Part shown: piece after piece, positions 42,350 to 51,490 of the stretch
Layout of the letters: every line of letters begins with the position of its first letter
How positions within the stretch are numbered: the first letter of the stretch is position 1
Assembly: GCA_024743215.1 (NCBI GenBank)
Contig: JANSWZ010000002.1
Coordinates: 372,001 to 436,000, forward strand
DNA from: Alphaproteobacteria bacterium
Lineage (GTDB): Bacteria; Pseudomonadota; Alphaproteobacteria; Rhizobiales; GCA-2746425
Direction of reading: 5' to 3'
DNA length: 64,000 bases
Notes under the pieces: generated by a model
Told to the model about the DNA's origin: nothing
Database searches by the model: none
The model's input: the letters and a program-made list of their open reading frames with translations, nothing else
Position numbers and translations under genes: made by a program

Positions 42350-44260
42350 ATGATTACCGCCCTTTATGACTGGTTCGAAAAACGGATTGAGCCGTTTCCA
42401 TCCGAAGAGCCAACACGTCCGCCCAAAACGCTGATGGTGTTTCTGTGGCACTATTCAAAACCTGTGTTGCCAGTCCTGCTGGTGATGTCGACCATCACTG
42501 CGGCCGTCGCCATCATGGAAGTTCTGATGTTCGGGTTTTTGGGCTCCCTGGTCGACCGTTTGAACGCGTCGAGCCCGGAAACATTCTGGGCGGATAATGG
42601 TGTGTCGCTGTCGCTGATGGCCCTGATGATTGTTGTGGTGTTGCCATTAACTGTCTTTTTGGGCGGGCTGCTGATTCATCAATCATTGCTGGGCAATTTT
42701 CCGATGATCATTCGTTGGCAGGCACATCGCTATCTGCTGGGTCAATCCATGAGTTTTTATCAGGATGACTTTGCGGGCCGCATCGCCACAAAAGTCATGC
42801 AGACTTCGCTGGCAGTCCGCGAAGCCGTGATGAAGGTTCTGGATGTTCTGGTGTTCGTCACGGTCTATTTCATTGGGGCCGTTGTTCTGGTGGCTGTGGC
42901 AGATTGGCGTCTGGCAGTGCCTTTGCTGGTCTGGCTTGTGTGCTACGTATTTCTGTTGCGTCATTTCATTCCTCGCCTGCGTCGTATTGCTGAGCGGCAG
43001 GCCGATGCACGCTCGCTAATGACGGGCCAGATAGTCGACAGTTACACCAATATTCTTACGGTTAAACTGTTTTCCCATCGATCGCGGGAAGAAGACTATG
43101 CGCGTGAAGGTCTGGACGGATTTTTGCAAACCGTACACGAACAAATGCGGCAGGTGACAGGTCTGCAGGCCCTGCTCTATGTGATCAATTGTCTGCTGAT
43201 TTTCTCGACCAGTGCTACTGCGATCGGCTTATGGCTTGCTTCCGATGTATCCACCGGGGCCATTGCGGTGGCCATTGGGCTGGCCCTGAGACTCAATGGC
43301 ATGTCCCAATGGATCATGTGGGAATTGTCAGCCCTGTTTGAAAATATCGGCACCGTAGAAGATGGTATCACCACCTTATCCAATGACCGCGACATTACCG
43401 ACGCCTCGGCAGCGCCAACTCTGCCACGAGTCGATGGGGCAGTGTCGTTTGATCAGGTCGGATTTCACTATGGCAAGCTGGACGATCAGCAGGATGCCGC
43501 TGACAACGATGATCATGGTGAACCTGCCAAGGGTGTGCTGCATGACATTACGCTGGATATTGCACCGGGTGAGAAAATCGGTCTGGTGGGGCGCTCCGGT
43601 GCAGGTAAATCCACCTTGGTGAACCTGTTGCTGCGGCTCTATGATGTAGAAAGCGGGCGCATCACCATTGATGGCCACAATATAGCGGATGTCACCCAAA
43701 ACTCCCTGCGCGGTCAGATTTCCATGGTCACGCAGGATACCTCCCTGTTGCACCGCTCGGTGCGGGAAAATATTCTCTATGGTCGGCCCGATGCCAGTGA
43801 AGCGGACATGATTCAGGCAGCAACTCAGGCAGAGGCCATGGAGTTCATTGCCGACCTGATGGACCCCAAAGGTCGCACCGGTTTTGATGCCCATGTGGGC
43901 GAGCGCGGGGTCAAACTCTCCGGCGGTCAGCGCCAGCGTATAGCGATTGCACGGGTTCTGCTGAAGGATGCCCCAATCCTCATTCTGGATGAGGCAACAT
44001 CAGCGTTGGATTCAGAAGTTGAGGCCGCCATTCAGGAGCAATTGTTCAATCTGATGAAGGGCAAGACCGTGATTGCCATTGCTCACCGCCTGTCAACCAT
44101 TGCCACCATGGATCGTCTGGTCGTTATGGATGGCGGACACATTGCAGAGACCGGCACCCACGAAGCGTTGATTGCCAATGACGGACTTTATGCCAGCCTG
44201 TGGCAACGCCAGTCCGGTGGCTTTCTGGGCGGTGTCGATCAGACAGAGGCTGCCGAATAG
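42350..44260 (+). CDS. ABC exporter, fused membrane and ATPase domains (MsbA/multidrug type)
   Basis: 636 residues. The membrane domain has six helices (about 35-310), and the ATPase has an A-loop FHYG, Walker A GRSGAGKST, signature LSGGQRQR, Walker B ILILDEATSALDSE and H-loop IAHRLST. Between the A-loop and the strand before Walker A there is an extra Asp-rich stretch (about residues 375-393, DDQQDAADNDDHGEP) not usual in the family. The ATG at 42350 follows CCGGAATTTTAAA. The substrate may be a lipid or a drug; context gives no hint. Confidence 0.93.
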   Translation: MITALYDWFEKRIEPFPSEEPTRPPKTLMVFLWHYSKPVLPVLLVMSTITAAVAIMEVLMFGFLGSLVDRLNASSPETFWADNGVSLSLMALMIVVVLPLTVFLGGLLIHQSLLGNFPMIIRWQAHRYLLGQSMSFYQDDFAGRIATKVMQTSLAVREAVMKVLDVLVFVTVYFIGAVVLVAVADWRLAVPLLVWLVCYVFLLRHFIPRLRRIAERQADARSLMTGQIVDSYTNILTVKLFSHRSREEDYAREGLDGFLQTVHEQMRQVTGLQALLYVINCLLIFSTSATAIGLWLASDVSTGAIAVAIGLALRLNGMSQWIMWELSALFENIGTVEDGITTLSNDRDITDASAAPTLPRVDGAVSFDQVGFHYGKLDDQQDAADNDDHGEPAKGVLHDITLDIAPGEKIGLVGRSGAGKSTLVNLLLRLYDVESGRITIDGHNIADVTQNSLRGQISMVTQDTSLLHRSVRENILYGRPDASEADMIQAATQAEAMEFIADLMDPKGRTGFDAHVGERGVKLSGGQRQRIAIARVLLKDAPILILDEATSALDSEVEAAIQEQLFNLMKGKTVIAIAHRLSTIATMDRLVVMDGGHIAETGTHEALIANDGLYASLWQRQSGGFLGGVDQTEAAE

Positions 44261-44267
44261 TTGAGAT

Positions 44268-44300
44268 AAAGCAGGCCCCGACTTACGCGGGGCCTGCTTT
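44268..44300. terminator. Bidirectional terminator between the ABC exporter and the binding-protein gene
   Basis: A perfect 13-bp stem AAAGCAGGCCCCG / CGGGGCCTGCTTT with loop ACTTACG. It is placed between two convergent genes and ends in T-runs of three on both strands. Confidence 0.82.
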
Positions 44301-44329
44301 ACAAAACGCTGCTGCCTTAGACGCTGGTT

Positions 44330-45829
44330 TTATTCGGTGATTTTTGCGTCTTCCAGAATAACAAAACCGTCCGCACTCCATTGCAGGTCGCTGACAGATG
44401 TTGGTGCGACATAAAGGAAAATGCTTGGAATGATCGGCAGGATGAACCGGTCTTCACGGAAAATCCGGGCCACTTCCTTATAGGCTGCACGGCGCTCGTC
44501 AAGCACGGGCGTTGAACCACCGGCTTTGACAGCTTCCGTATAAGCTGCATTTTCATAGGACGTGATGTTGCCATCTGGACGGAACACAACTGTGGTCTCC
44601 AGAAGTGAGGACGGGTCTTTGCCAGCTCGGCCAAAGGCGTGGGAGGCTATCTCATAGTCCCGTTTGTCGACATAGGTCGATCGGTAGCCAACAGCATCTG
44701 CATTTTCAATGCTCAGATTAATGCCAATCTTGGCAAGATCTGCCTGCAGGATTTCTGAAATCGTTGTGTATTGTGTGCGGATTTCAGAAGACGTCAGGAT
44801 CTTTATTTCCAGCGGGAGATCAACCCCTGCGCCTTCCAGAACCGTCTTTGCCTTGTCCAGATCATATTCGCAATTGTCATATTCTTCGAAATAGGCCAGC
44901 GAGTTGGAAGAATATGGCAGGCACCAGGTCTTGCCCTGAGGACCAAACAGCAGATTGGCAATACGTTTCCTGTCCAGTGAAAGATCAATCGCCTCACGAA
45001 CGGCCTTGTTCTGCAAGGCAGGTGTTTTCAGATTGAGCGAGAGATCATAACCGACACCGGATGGTGTTGTGCCTGTTACGAAATCACCGTCACGGCTGAA
45101 TGGAGCCACATCCACCCAGCCAAGTTCAGTCATGAGATCCAAATCGCCACTTTTCAGCGACAGAATGCCAGCCTGCTGGTTTGGAGCAACAACGATCTCA
45201 AAACCGTCCAGGTTCGGCGCGCCATTCCAGTAGCCGTCGTTTTTCTCAAACGCCGTTACAGTGCCGGGACTGTGGGACGTAACCTTGAAAGGCCCGGTGC
45301 CAACAGCCGTTTGGCTGAAGTCTGAAGCGCTTTCAGAATCAATGATGTAGAACAATTCCAGAAGATCGAAAACGCCCGGAAAAGCTGTCTCGAAATTCAT
45401 GACAACGGTCAGATCATCCGGTGTTTCCAGTGAGACAATGCGTTTTGCAAAACCGGAGATCAAAGCTCCGTTATCCGGATTTGTGACGTAGTCCATGCTG
45501 TATTTCACATCAGCTGATGTAAAAGCGCGGCCTGAATGGAAGGTCACGCCACTGCGCAATTTCATGGTCAGCGTTTTGCCGTCCTCTGAAAACTCCCAGC
45601 TTTCCGACAAGCGTGGTTGCGGCGTCAGGTCGTCATCATAGCGTGTCAGACTGTCGAAGACATTATTGACCAATGGCCCGTAGGCCGGCGCCAATGTGTA
45701 GGGGTTGAGATTTGGCAGTGTCGCAGTTTGGCCAAAACGCAGAATGTTGTCTGCAAAAGCCGTCGAAGACATCAGCGAGAATGCTGTCACAGCAATCCCG
45801 GCGATGAGTTTGGTTTTGAAAGTCATCAT
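44330..45829 (-). CDS. ABC transporter substrate-binding protein, family 5 (sulfatase locus)
   Basis: About 499 residues, periplasmic. The signal peptide ends STAFA near residue 26. Family-5 motifs: LRFGQTATLPNLNPYTLAPAYGPL, MKLRSGVTFHSGRAFTSADVKYSMDYV, TAVGTGPFKVTSH and VREAIDLSLDRKRIANLLFG. GGGAGG lies five bases before the ATG at 45829. It is the last gene of the importer operon, 26 bases after the double-ATPase gene. With a sulfatase at the operon head, the ligand may be a sulfated or desulfated compound. Confidence 0.93.
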   Translation of the reverse strand: MMTFKTKLIAGIAVTAFSLMSSTAFADNILRFGQTATLPNLNPYTLAPAYGPLVNNVFDSLTRYDDDLTPQPRLSESWEFSEDGKTLTMKLRSGVTFHSGRAFTSADVKYSMDYVTNPDNGALISGFAKRIVSLETPDDLTVVMNFETAFPGVFDLLELFYIIDSESASDFSQTAVGTGPFKVTSHSPGTVTAFEKNDGYWNGAPNLDGFEIVVAPNQQAGILSLKSGDLDLMTELGWVDVAPFSRDGDFVTGTTPSGVGYDLSLNLKTPALQNKAVREAIDLSLDRKRIANLLFGPQGKTWCLPYSSNSLAYFEEYDNCEYDLDKAKTVLEGAGVDLPLEIKILTSSEIRTQYTTISEILQADLAKIGINLSIENADAVGYRSTYVDKRDYEIASHAFGRAGKDPSSLLETTVVFRPDGNITSYENAAYTEAVKAGGSTPVLDERRAAYKEVARIFREDRFILPIIPSIFLYVAPTSVSDLQWSADGFVILEDAKITE

Positions 45830-45855
45830 ACTTTCCTCCCGTTTGTTGTGAACCG

Positions 45856-47931
45856 TCACAACTGTTTGCTTTCCTGTGGTTGAAGCTCTGCCGTCTGCAA
45901 AGTTGACAGGGCGTCAAGACTGGTCAGATCATCTCCAAAATGGCAGGCGACCTGATGCCCGCGCCCTGAAACCGTCTGTAACTCCGGACGTTTCTGTGCG
46001 CAGATTTCTGTGGCAAGCGGGCACCGCAATCGGAACCCACAGCCGGATGGAATGTTTGCCGGATCAGGCGGCGAACCGCTGACGACAAATTTGTCTTTAT
46101 GTCTCTGGTCTGGATGCGCAGCTGGCGTTGAGGCCAGCAATGCACGGGTGTAGGGGTGGCGCGGTGTTTCAAACAGCTCGTCGCCCTCGCCTATCTCGAC
46201 AATTCTGCCAAGATACATAATTGCAACGCGGTCTGAGACATGGCGCAGCACACCCAGATCATGGGCTATGAAAATATAGCCTGCAGACCGGGCAGCACGC
46301 AGCTCATCCAGTAAATTGACAATCTGTGCCTGAACCGACACGTCCAATGCTGAGGTCGGTTCATCCAGAATGATGACATCGGGGTTGAGCGCCAATGCGC
46401 GGGCAATGCCCACCCGTTGACGCTGACCGCCGGACAATTCATTCGGATATCGGTCGAGATAGTGCTCAGCCAAACCAACTGCGTCCATCAACTCGGCTGT
46501 GCGTTCTGAAATGCTGGCCTTGTCGAAACCGGCGATGCCCATCGGTTCGGCAATAATCCGACGGATCGTCATGCGGCGATCCAGCGACGACGTGGGATCC
46601 TGAAACACCATCTGAATTTCACGCCGGGCAGTTCTGAGCGCACGCCCTTTCAGCGAGGATATTTCCCGGTTATTGACCAGGATCTTGCCACTCGTCGGCG
46701 GCACAAGCCCCATTGCCAGACGGGCCAGGGTGGATTTTCCGCAACCGGATTCACCGGCGATTCCAAGCGTTTCTCCGCGTTTGAGCGTGAGCGACACTTC
46801 GTTCAGAGCTTTGACTGGCCCATAGGCCTTGCTGACCTTCTGAAGGTTCAGGACCACCTCGCCGGCGGTCTCTGCCTGTTGTGCAATGGTTGCTTTTTTC
46901 AGGTCCTGCGTGTCTTCGGCCGACATGACTTCTTCGACAAAATGGCAGGCAGCGGTTCGGCCAGGTGCCACTTCTTTCAGAACCGGCCGTTGCGTGCGGC
47001 AAATACTACGGTCAATGCTGCTGTCTCCGGCAAACTCACAGCGTGGGTGGAATGGGCAACCTGGTACTGCATCAGCAGATTGTGGCGGCAAGCCGGGGAT
47101 GGCATCCAGACGTCGTTTGCTATCTTCAGTCGCTGTTGGCCGGCTGCGCAGCAAAGCGCGGGTGTAAGGGTGAGCTGGCTCATTGAAGAGATCAGCGACC
47201 GGTGTTTCTTCAACTATGCGCCCGGCATACATGACCATAACCCGGTCAACGAGTTCTGCGACCAGCCCCAGATCATGAGTGATGACAATGGAAGCGACAT
47301 TTCGCTTGCGGCTCAGCTCCCTCAGCACACTGACGATCTGCGCCTGCACGGTGACATCCAGGGCCGTTGTCGGTTCATCAGCGACCAGAACCGATGGTTC
47401 ACCCGACAAGGCCATGGCGATCACTGCGCGCTGACGCATACCGCCAGAAAATTCGTGCGGATATTGAGTGGTCCGAAGTGGTGGATTGGGAATGCCCACC
47501 TCTTCCAGCATTTTGATCGCCAACACGTCCAAATCTGTCTGACTGACGCTCTTGTCGTGCACCGCAACCGGTTCCTGTACCTGACGACCAATCCGCATGG
47601 ATGGGTTGAGCGATGTCATCGGGTTCTGAAAGACCATGCTGATTTCAGCGCCGCGCAATTCCGCCATACGACTTTCCGGCGCAGATTTGATCTCTTCGCC
47701 ATTCATTCGAATATGATCGGCTTCAATGCGTGCGGAGTTGGGCAACAGCCCCATGGCGGCCAGCATGGTGACAGATTTGCCTGAGCCGGATTCTCCAACA
47801 ACACCCACCTGTTCACCGGGCTTGATGTCGAAACTGACACCATCCACGACCTGGCGCACGCCAGAGCTTGTCCGAAAAGCGATCTTCAGATTTTTGACAG
47901 ACAGGCTGGATTGCTGACTGGAACCGGTCAC
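45856..47931 (-). CDS. ABC transporter ATP-binding protein with two fused ATPase domains (sulfatase locus)
   Basis: 691 residues. Domain 1: GESGSGKSV, FSGGMRQR, VLVADEPTTALDV, then the Cys-containing Opp/Dpp C-terminal motif PGCPFHPRCEFA. Domain 2: GESGCGKST, LSGGQRQR, VIILDEPTSALDV, ending SGCGFRLRCPLATEIC. Such cysteine motifs bind an iron-sulfur cluster in some Dpp-type ATPases. The GTG start overlaps the stop of the DppC-type gene (GTGA). It is a separate lineage from the double ATPase at 30089, which lacks these Cys motifs. Confidence 0.95.
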   Translation of the reverse strand: MTGSSQQSSLSVKNLKIAFRTSSGVRQVVDGVSFDIKPGEQVGVVGESGSGKSVTMLAAMGLLPNSARIEADHIRMNGEEIKSAPESRMAELRGAEISMVFQNPMTSLNPSMRIGRQVQEPVAVHDKSVSQTDLDVLAIKMLEEVGIPNPPLRTTQYPHEFSGGMRQRAVIAMALSGEPSVLVADEPTTALDVTVQAQIVSVLRELSRKRNVASIVITHDLGLVAELVDRVMVMYAGRIVEETPVADLFNEPAHPYTRALLRSRPTATEDSKRRLDAIPGLPPQSADAVPGCPFHPRCEFAGDSSIDRSICRTQRPVLKEVAPGRTAACHFVEEVMSAEDTQDLKKATIAQQAETAGEVVLNLQKVSKAYGPVKALNEVSLTLKRGETLGIAGESGCGKSTLARLAMGLVPPTSGKILVNNREISSLKGRALRTARREIQMVFQDPTSSLDRRMTIRRIIAEPMGIAGFDKASISERTAELMDAVGLAEHYLDRYPNELSGGQRQRVGIARALALNPDVIILDEPTSALDVSVQAQIVNLLDELRAARSAGYIFIAHDLGVLRHVSDRVAIMYLGRIVEIGEGDELFETPRHPYTRALLASTPAAHPDQRHKDKFVVSGSPPDPANIPSGCGFRLRCPLATEICAQKRPELQTVSGRGHQVACHFGDDLTSLDALSTLQTAELQPQESKQL

Positions 47932-48773
47932 TCGCCGCCTCCCAGATTCTGATGCTGGGGATCGACGCGATCGCGCATGGCATCTGCCAGCAAATTTACG
48001 CCGACCAGCACAACCGTCAATGCAAGCCCCGGGAAAATGGCATAGGCGGGAATGAAGTCGATAAAGCGCAGCGAGTCAGCCAGCATTTGTCCCCAACTCG
48101 GGGTTGGTGGCTGCACGCCCAAACCCAGAAAGGACAGACCGGCTTCAAGCAGAATGGCAATGCCAACCGAAAGACTGGCCTGCACGGCCAAGGGTCCGGC
48201 AGCATTGGGCAGGATATGACGCAAAATGATGGAGGCCTTGCTGGCTCCCATGGATTCTGCCGCTTCAATATATTCAAGCCGCGCCTCTGAAATGGCGAGT
48301 GCACGCGCCAAACGGGCAAAGAGCGGGCTTTGCGCAATCGCAATGGCAATGGCGACCTGAACAAAGCCAGGGCCAAGCACAGCGACAATTGCAGCACCTA
48401 ACAGGATAGCGGGGAAAGCGCTGATGGCATCGCTGAGCCGCATCATGGTGGAATCTACCCAACCGCCCATATAGCCAGCCGTGATGCCCATGAAGATGCC
48501 AAGCGCTGCGCCAAGGATAACAGCCAGCGCCCCGGCGAACAAAGAGACCCGAGCGCCATAGATGGTACGGCTGAGAATATCCCGGCCCAGAAAATCTGTC
48601 CCGAACCAGTGGGTCAGACTCATGCCCTGAAGTTCCGAACCGGAAATTTGTGCATTTGGCTCATATGGCGCAATGAGAGGGGCAAAGACCGCCACAAATA
48701 CCATTGCAAGCAGCAGCAGAACGCCGACGCGTCCTCCGCGATGGTGCCACAGATAGAGTGATGTTTCCTTCAT
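47928..48773 (-). CDS. ABC transporter permease, DppC type (sulfatase locus)
   Basis: 281 residues: N-terminal helix VLLLLAMVFVAVFAPLI, then GTDFLGRDILSRTIYGARVS, EAA loop EAAESMGASKASIILRHILPNAAGPL and GLGVQPPTPSWGQML at the end. The ATG at 48773 overlaps the stop of the DppB-type gene (ATGA). It pairs with the next gene to form the pore. Confidence 0.94.
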   Translation of the reverse strand: MKETSLYLWHHRGGRVGVLLLLAMVFVAVFAPLIAPYEPNAQISGSELQGMSLTHWFGTDFLGRDILSRTIYGARVSLFAGALAVILGAALGIFMGITAGYMGGWVDSTMMRLSDAISAFPAILLGAAIVAVLGPGFVQVAIAIAIAQSPLFARLARALAISEARLEYIEAAESMGASKASIILRHILPNAAGPLAVQASLSVGIAILLEAGLSFLGLGVQPPTPSWGQMLADSLRFIDFIPAYAIFPGLALTVVLVGVNLLADAMRDRVDPQHQNLGGGE

Positions 48774-49729
48774 ACAGCACCTCCAGTGGAAGCGCGGATG
48801 CGGGGATTGAACCATCCATAGGACAGATCGATCAGCAGATTGATCGCCATATAGATGATCACGAAATACATCAGTGTGCCCTGAACCAGAACAATGTCCC
48901 GGCTTCTAATGGCCTCAATGGTCAAACGACCAAGGCCGGGCCAGTTGAAGACGGATTCAATCAGCACTGCGCCGCCAAGCATTTGACCGAAGCGCAGCCC
49001 CAGCACGGTCAACACCGGTATTGCGGCATTGCGACTTATGTGGAGCCGCATCAAGCGACTTGCCTGAACACCCTTGGCACGAGCGACCGTCACATAATCA
49101 CGGCTCAATTCGTCCAGCACACTGGCGCGGACCAGACGGGCGATCATGGCAATGGAGTCCAATGCCAGCGCGATGGCGGGCAGCAACAGATATTGCATTG
49201 CTTTAATGGGATCATCACTGAAGAGCTTGCGGCCACCGGAGGGCAACCAGCCAAGCCAGACCGCAAAAACAATGATGCCGACAATCCCGAACCAGAAATT
49301 CGGTATGGAGAGGATAAATGAATTGGCCGTTGTAATCAGCGTATCCACCCAGCTGCCCTGACGCAGGGCCGCAATGACACCGACCAGAATGCCAAAGACT
49401 GAAGCGATAATGATGGCAGCGATAGCCAGTTCCAAAGTGGCCGGCAGCCTGCGAGCGATCAGTTCTGTTACAGGTCGTCCAATATAGGGAGAGGTCCCAA
49501 GATCGCCCTGTAGCGCTGCAAACGCCCAGCGGAAATACTGAACGGGCAGCGGATCATCCAAACCCAGCTTGGCCCGCAATGCTGCGACCACCGCTGGCTC
49601 AGGGTCAGGACCCGCAAGCACAGTGACCACATCACCTGGCACCAGATGCATCAGCAGGAACACAACAACCGAAACGATGACCACCACGATGAAGGCCTGA
49701 ACCACACGGCCGAAGACGTATTTCAACAT
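48770..49729 (-). CDS. ABC transporter permease, DppB type (sulfatase locus)
   Basis: 319 residues: MLKYVFGRVVQAFIVVVIVSV, then GDVVTVLAGPDPEPAVVAALRAKLGLDDPLPVQYFRWAFAAL cut in the family's order, EAA loop TVARAKGVQASRLMRLHISRNAAIPVL and FNWPGLGRLTIEAI. The ATG at 49729 has a GGGG upstream. A sulfatase gene ends 118 bases upstream on the same strand, so one transcript from the LysR intergenic region is possible. Confidence 0.94.
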   Translation of the reverse strand: MLKYVFGRVVQAFIVVVIVSVVVFLLMHLVPGDVVTVLAGPDPEPAVVAALRAKLGLDDPLPVQYFRWAFAALQGDLGTSPYIGRPVTELIARRLPATLELAIAAIIIASVFGILVGVIAALRQGSWVDTLITTANSFILSIPNFWFGIVGIIVFAVWLGWLPSGGRKLFSDDPIKAMQYLLLPAIALALDSIAMIARLVRASVLDELSRDYVTVARAKGVQASRLMRLHISRNAAIPVLTVLGLRFGQMLGGAVLIESVFNWPGLGRLTIEAIRSRDIVLVQGTLMYFVIIYMAINLLIDLSYGWFNPRIRASTGGAV

Positions 49730-49847
49730 CGCGGCCCCGCTTTGGCGCACGCAGCCCAACGATCCGAAAACCGCTGAGATACCCCATCGGCTTCTGGAGA
49801 AAAATAATGCCCCGAAATGCTGCTTTCCTTGCGGTTATGCATCATAA

Positions 49848-51335
49848 TTACCAATTGGAGACTCGCGGCTGAGACCGGTCTTCCGTGTGATCCATGACAT
49901 TGAGAAGCTGATCTTTCAGACGCTCTCGCACTGTGCTGTGGTCAGGGTCGTGATACAGGTTCACAAGCTCCTGTGGATCAACATTCAAGTCATACAATTC
50001 CCCATCCATGAGGCGGTCGGTGGCTGGCGCGCCATGCCATATGACCAACTTGTGGTTCTCATGGCGCAGCATGGTGGTGTGAACGGGAGGGCGGGCCTCA
50101 TGGCCGGAATCGCGGTATTCACAGAGCGCCCAGTTGCGCCAGCCTGACGCATTCCCCTGGGCAAGGGGTATAAGGGATGCACCTTGAGCGGTGTTAAATC
50201 CAGCGACGCCTGCAACGTCGATATAGGTTGCTGTCAGGTCGATCCATTGCACCAGTTCCTTGACACGGGCCCCAGCGGGGATCTGCCCCGGCCAGCGCAT
50301 GATCAGCGGCACGCGGGTGCAGCTGTCATACATCATCGGCCCCTTGAGCATGATGTCATGATCGCCCAGCATCTCACCGTGATCGCTGGTAAAGATGACC
50401 AAAGTATCCTCGGCCTGACCGGACGCTTCAAGAGCATCAAGAATCCGGCCAACTTCATGATCCACCAAGGCAATCATGGCTGCATAGGCGGCCCGGACTT
50501 CCTTGATCTCATCTGCTGAGTAATCCTGAAAACCCGGAGCCGCGCCACCATAGGATGCTTTTGAATAGGCAGCCTGAACGTCCGGCTTGCTGGCCAATTC
50601 GCCATCTGCATGTATCGGTGGCGGAATGTCATCTGCATTGATCAGATCCCGAAACTCCGGCGGCGCGCCAAATGGATGATGTGGGTCAAAAAAATTGGCG
50701 ATCAGGAAGAATGGCTGATCGTCTTCACGTCTGTCATCCTGCAGAAAATTGATCGCGGTTTCAGATACCCATCGGCTGAAATGCGCCTCGGAAGGCACCG
50801 TGTTCATGGGCGTTGCGCCACGAGATTTGTTGCCTGATTCCGCCGTGGACGGATCACCCTCAACCGGAAAAATCTCTTTGTAAGTGTCGGGGAACTGGCG
50901 TTTCAACCAACTGAGATAGGCGTTTTGCGGAGACCGGTGGATCGGGTCATGAGCCCATTCAAACATCCGATAGCCATCATCATAACGCGGCTCAGTCTGC
51001 CAGCCTTCGCAGGCTGACAAATGCTGCTTGCCGATCATGCCGCAATCATACCCGACATCTGCAAGTGAGCGCGTGAACATCTTGCGGTGTGCGGGCAGGG
51101 AAACACCATTCGCCCACAAACCGTGATTGCGGGCATACATGCCGGTGAACAACGAGGCGCGCGACGGGCTGCAAATGGGGTTTTGCACATAGCATTGCTC
51201 AAACAGGGTTCCCTGCTCGGCCAGCCTGTCAAGGTTCGGCGTGTGGGCATGGGCAGCGCCCCAGCACTTCAGTGTGTCGAAGCGTTGCTGATCTGTACAC
51301 AACATCAGAATATTCGGCTGACTCTTGGTCGGCAC
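49848..51335 (-). CDS. Sulfatase (type I, formylglycine-dependent)
   Basis: 495 residues. The formylglycine site C-S-P-S-R is at residues 55-59, metal-binding Asps are in LCTDQQR and FTSDHGEMLGDH, and ANFFDPHHPF supplies further site residues. Cys here must be oxidised by a formylglycine-generating enzyme encoded elsewhere. No signal peptide is seen, so it acts in the cytoplasm on imported sulfate esters, fitting the importer operon that follows. The GTG start at 51335 has GGGAGGG six bases upstream. Closest types are choline- and aryl-sulfatases; the substrate is not known. Confidence 0.93.
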   Translation of the reverse strand: MPTKSQPNILMLCTDQQRFDTLKCWGAAHAHTPNLDRLAEQGTLFEQCYVQNPICSPSRASLFTGMYARNHGLWANGVSLPAHRKMFTRSLADVGYDCGMIGKQHLSACEGWQTEPRYDDGYRMFEWAHDPIHRSPQNAYLSWLKRQFPDTYKEIFPVEGDPSTAESGNKSRGATPMNTVPSEAHFSRWVSETAINFLQDDRREDDQPFFLIANFFDPHHPFGAPPEFRDLINADDIPPPIHADGELASKPDVQAAYSKASYGGAAPGFQDYSADEIKEVRAAYAAMIALVDHEVGRILDALEASGQAEDTLVIFTSDHGEMLGDHDIMLKGPMMYDSCTRVPLIMRWPGQIPAGARVKELVQWIDLTATYIDVAGVAGFNTAQGASLIPLAQGNASGWRNWALCEYRDSGHEARPPVHTTMLRHENHKLVIWHGAPATDRLMDGELYDLNVDPQELVNLYHDPDHSTVRERLKDQLLNVMDHTEDRSQPRVSNW

Positions 51336-51403
51336 TCGGCACCCTCCCGTGCGTGCTGCTGCTCTTTATGGCAGCCATACAAACAGGGTAAACGCAGGCA
51401 CGG

Positions 51404-51460
51404 GATAAATTCAAATAATGAAATTTATTATATCAATACGTTTTGGTTATGATAAATTCA
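51404..51460. promoter_or_regulatory. AT-rich repeated sites, likely LysR binding region
   Basis: GATAAATTCA occurs twice in direct orientation (51404-51413 and 51451-51460). Between them TGAAATTTAT (51419-51428) is a near inverse of the first copy. The region separates the divergent sulfatase and LysR genes, where LysR regulators normally bind one recognition and one activation site. Confidence 0.5.
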
Positions 51461-51490
51461 TTCGGGAACATGTTCTGGGGAGGAACTCCT

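Noticed and set aside
46879-47784. Open plus-strand frame of 301 codons
   Set aside because: It lies opposite the double-ATPase gene, whose Walker and signature motifs are intact; no domain is seen in the reverse frame.
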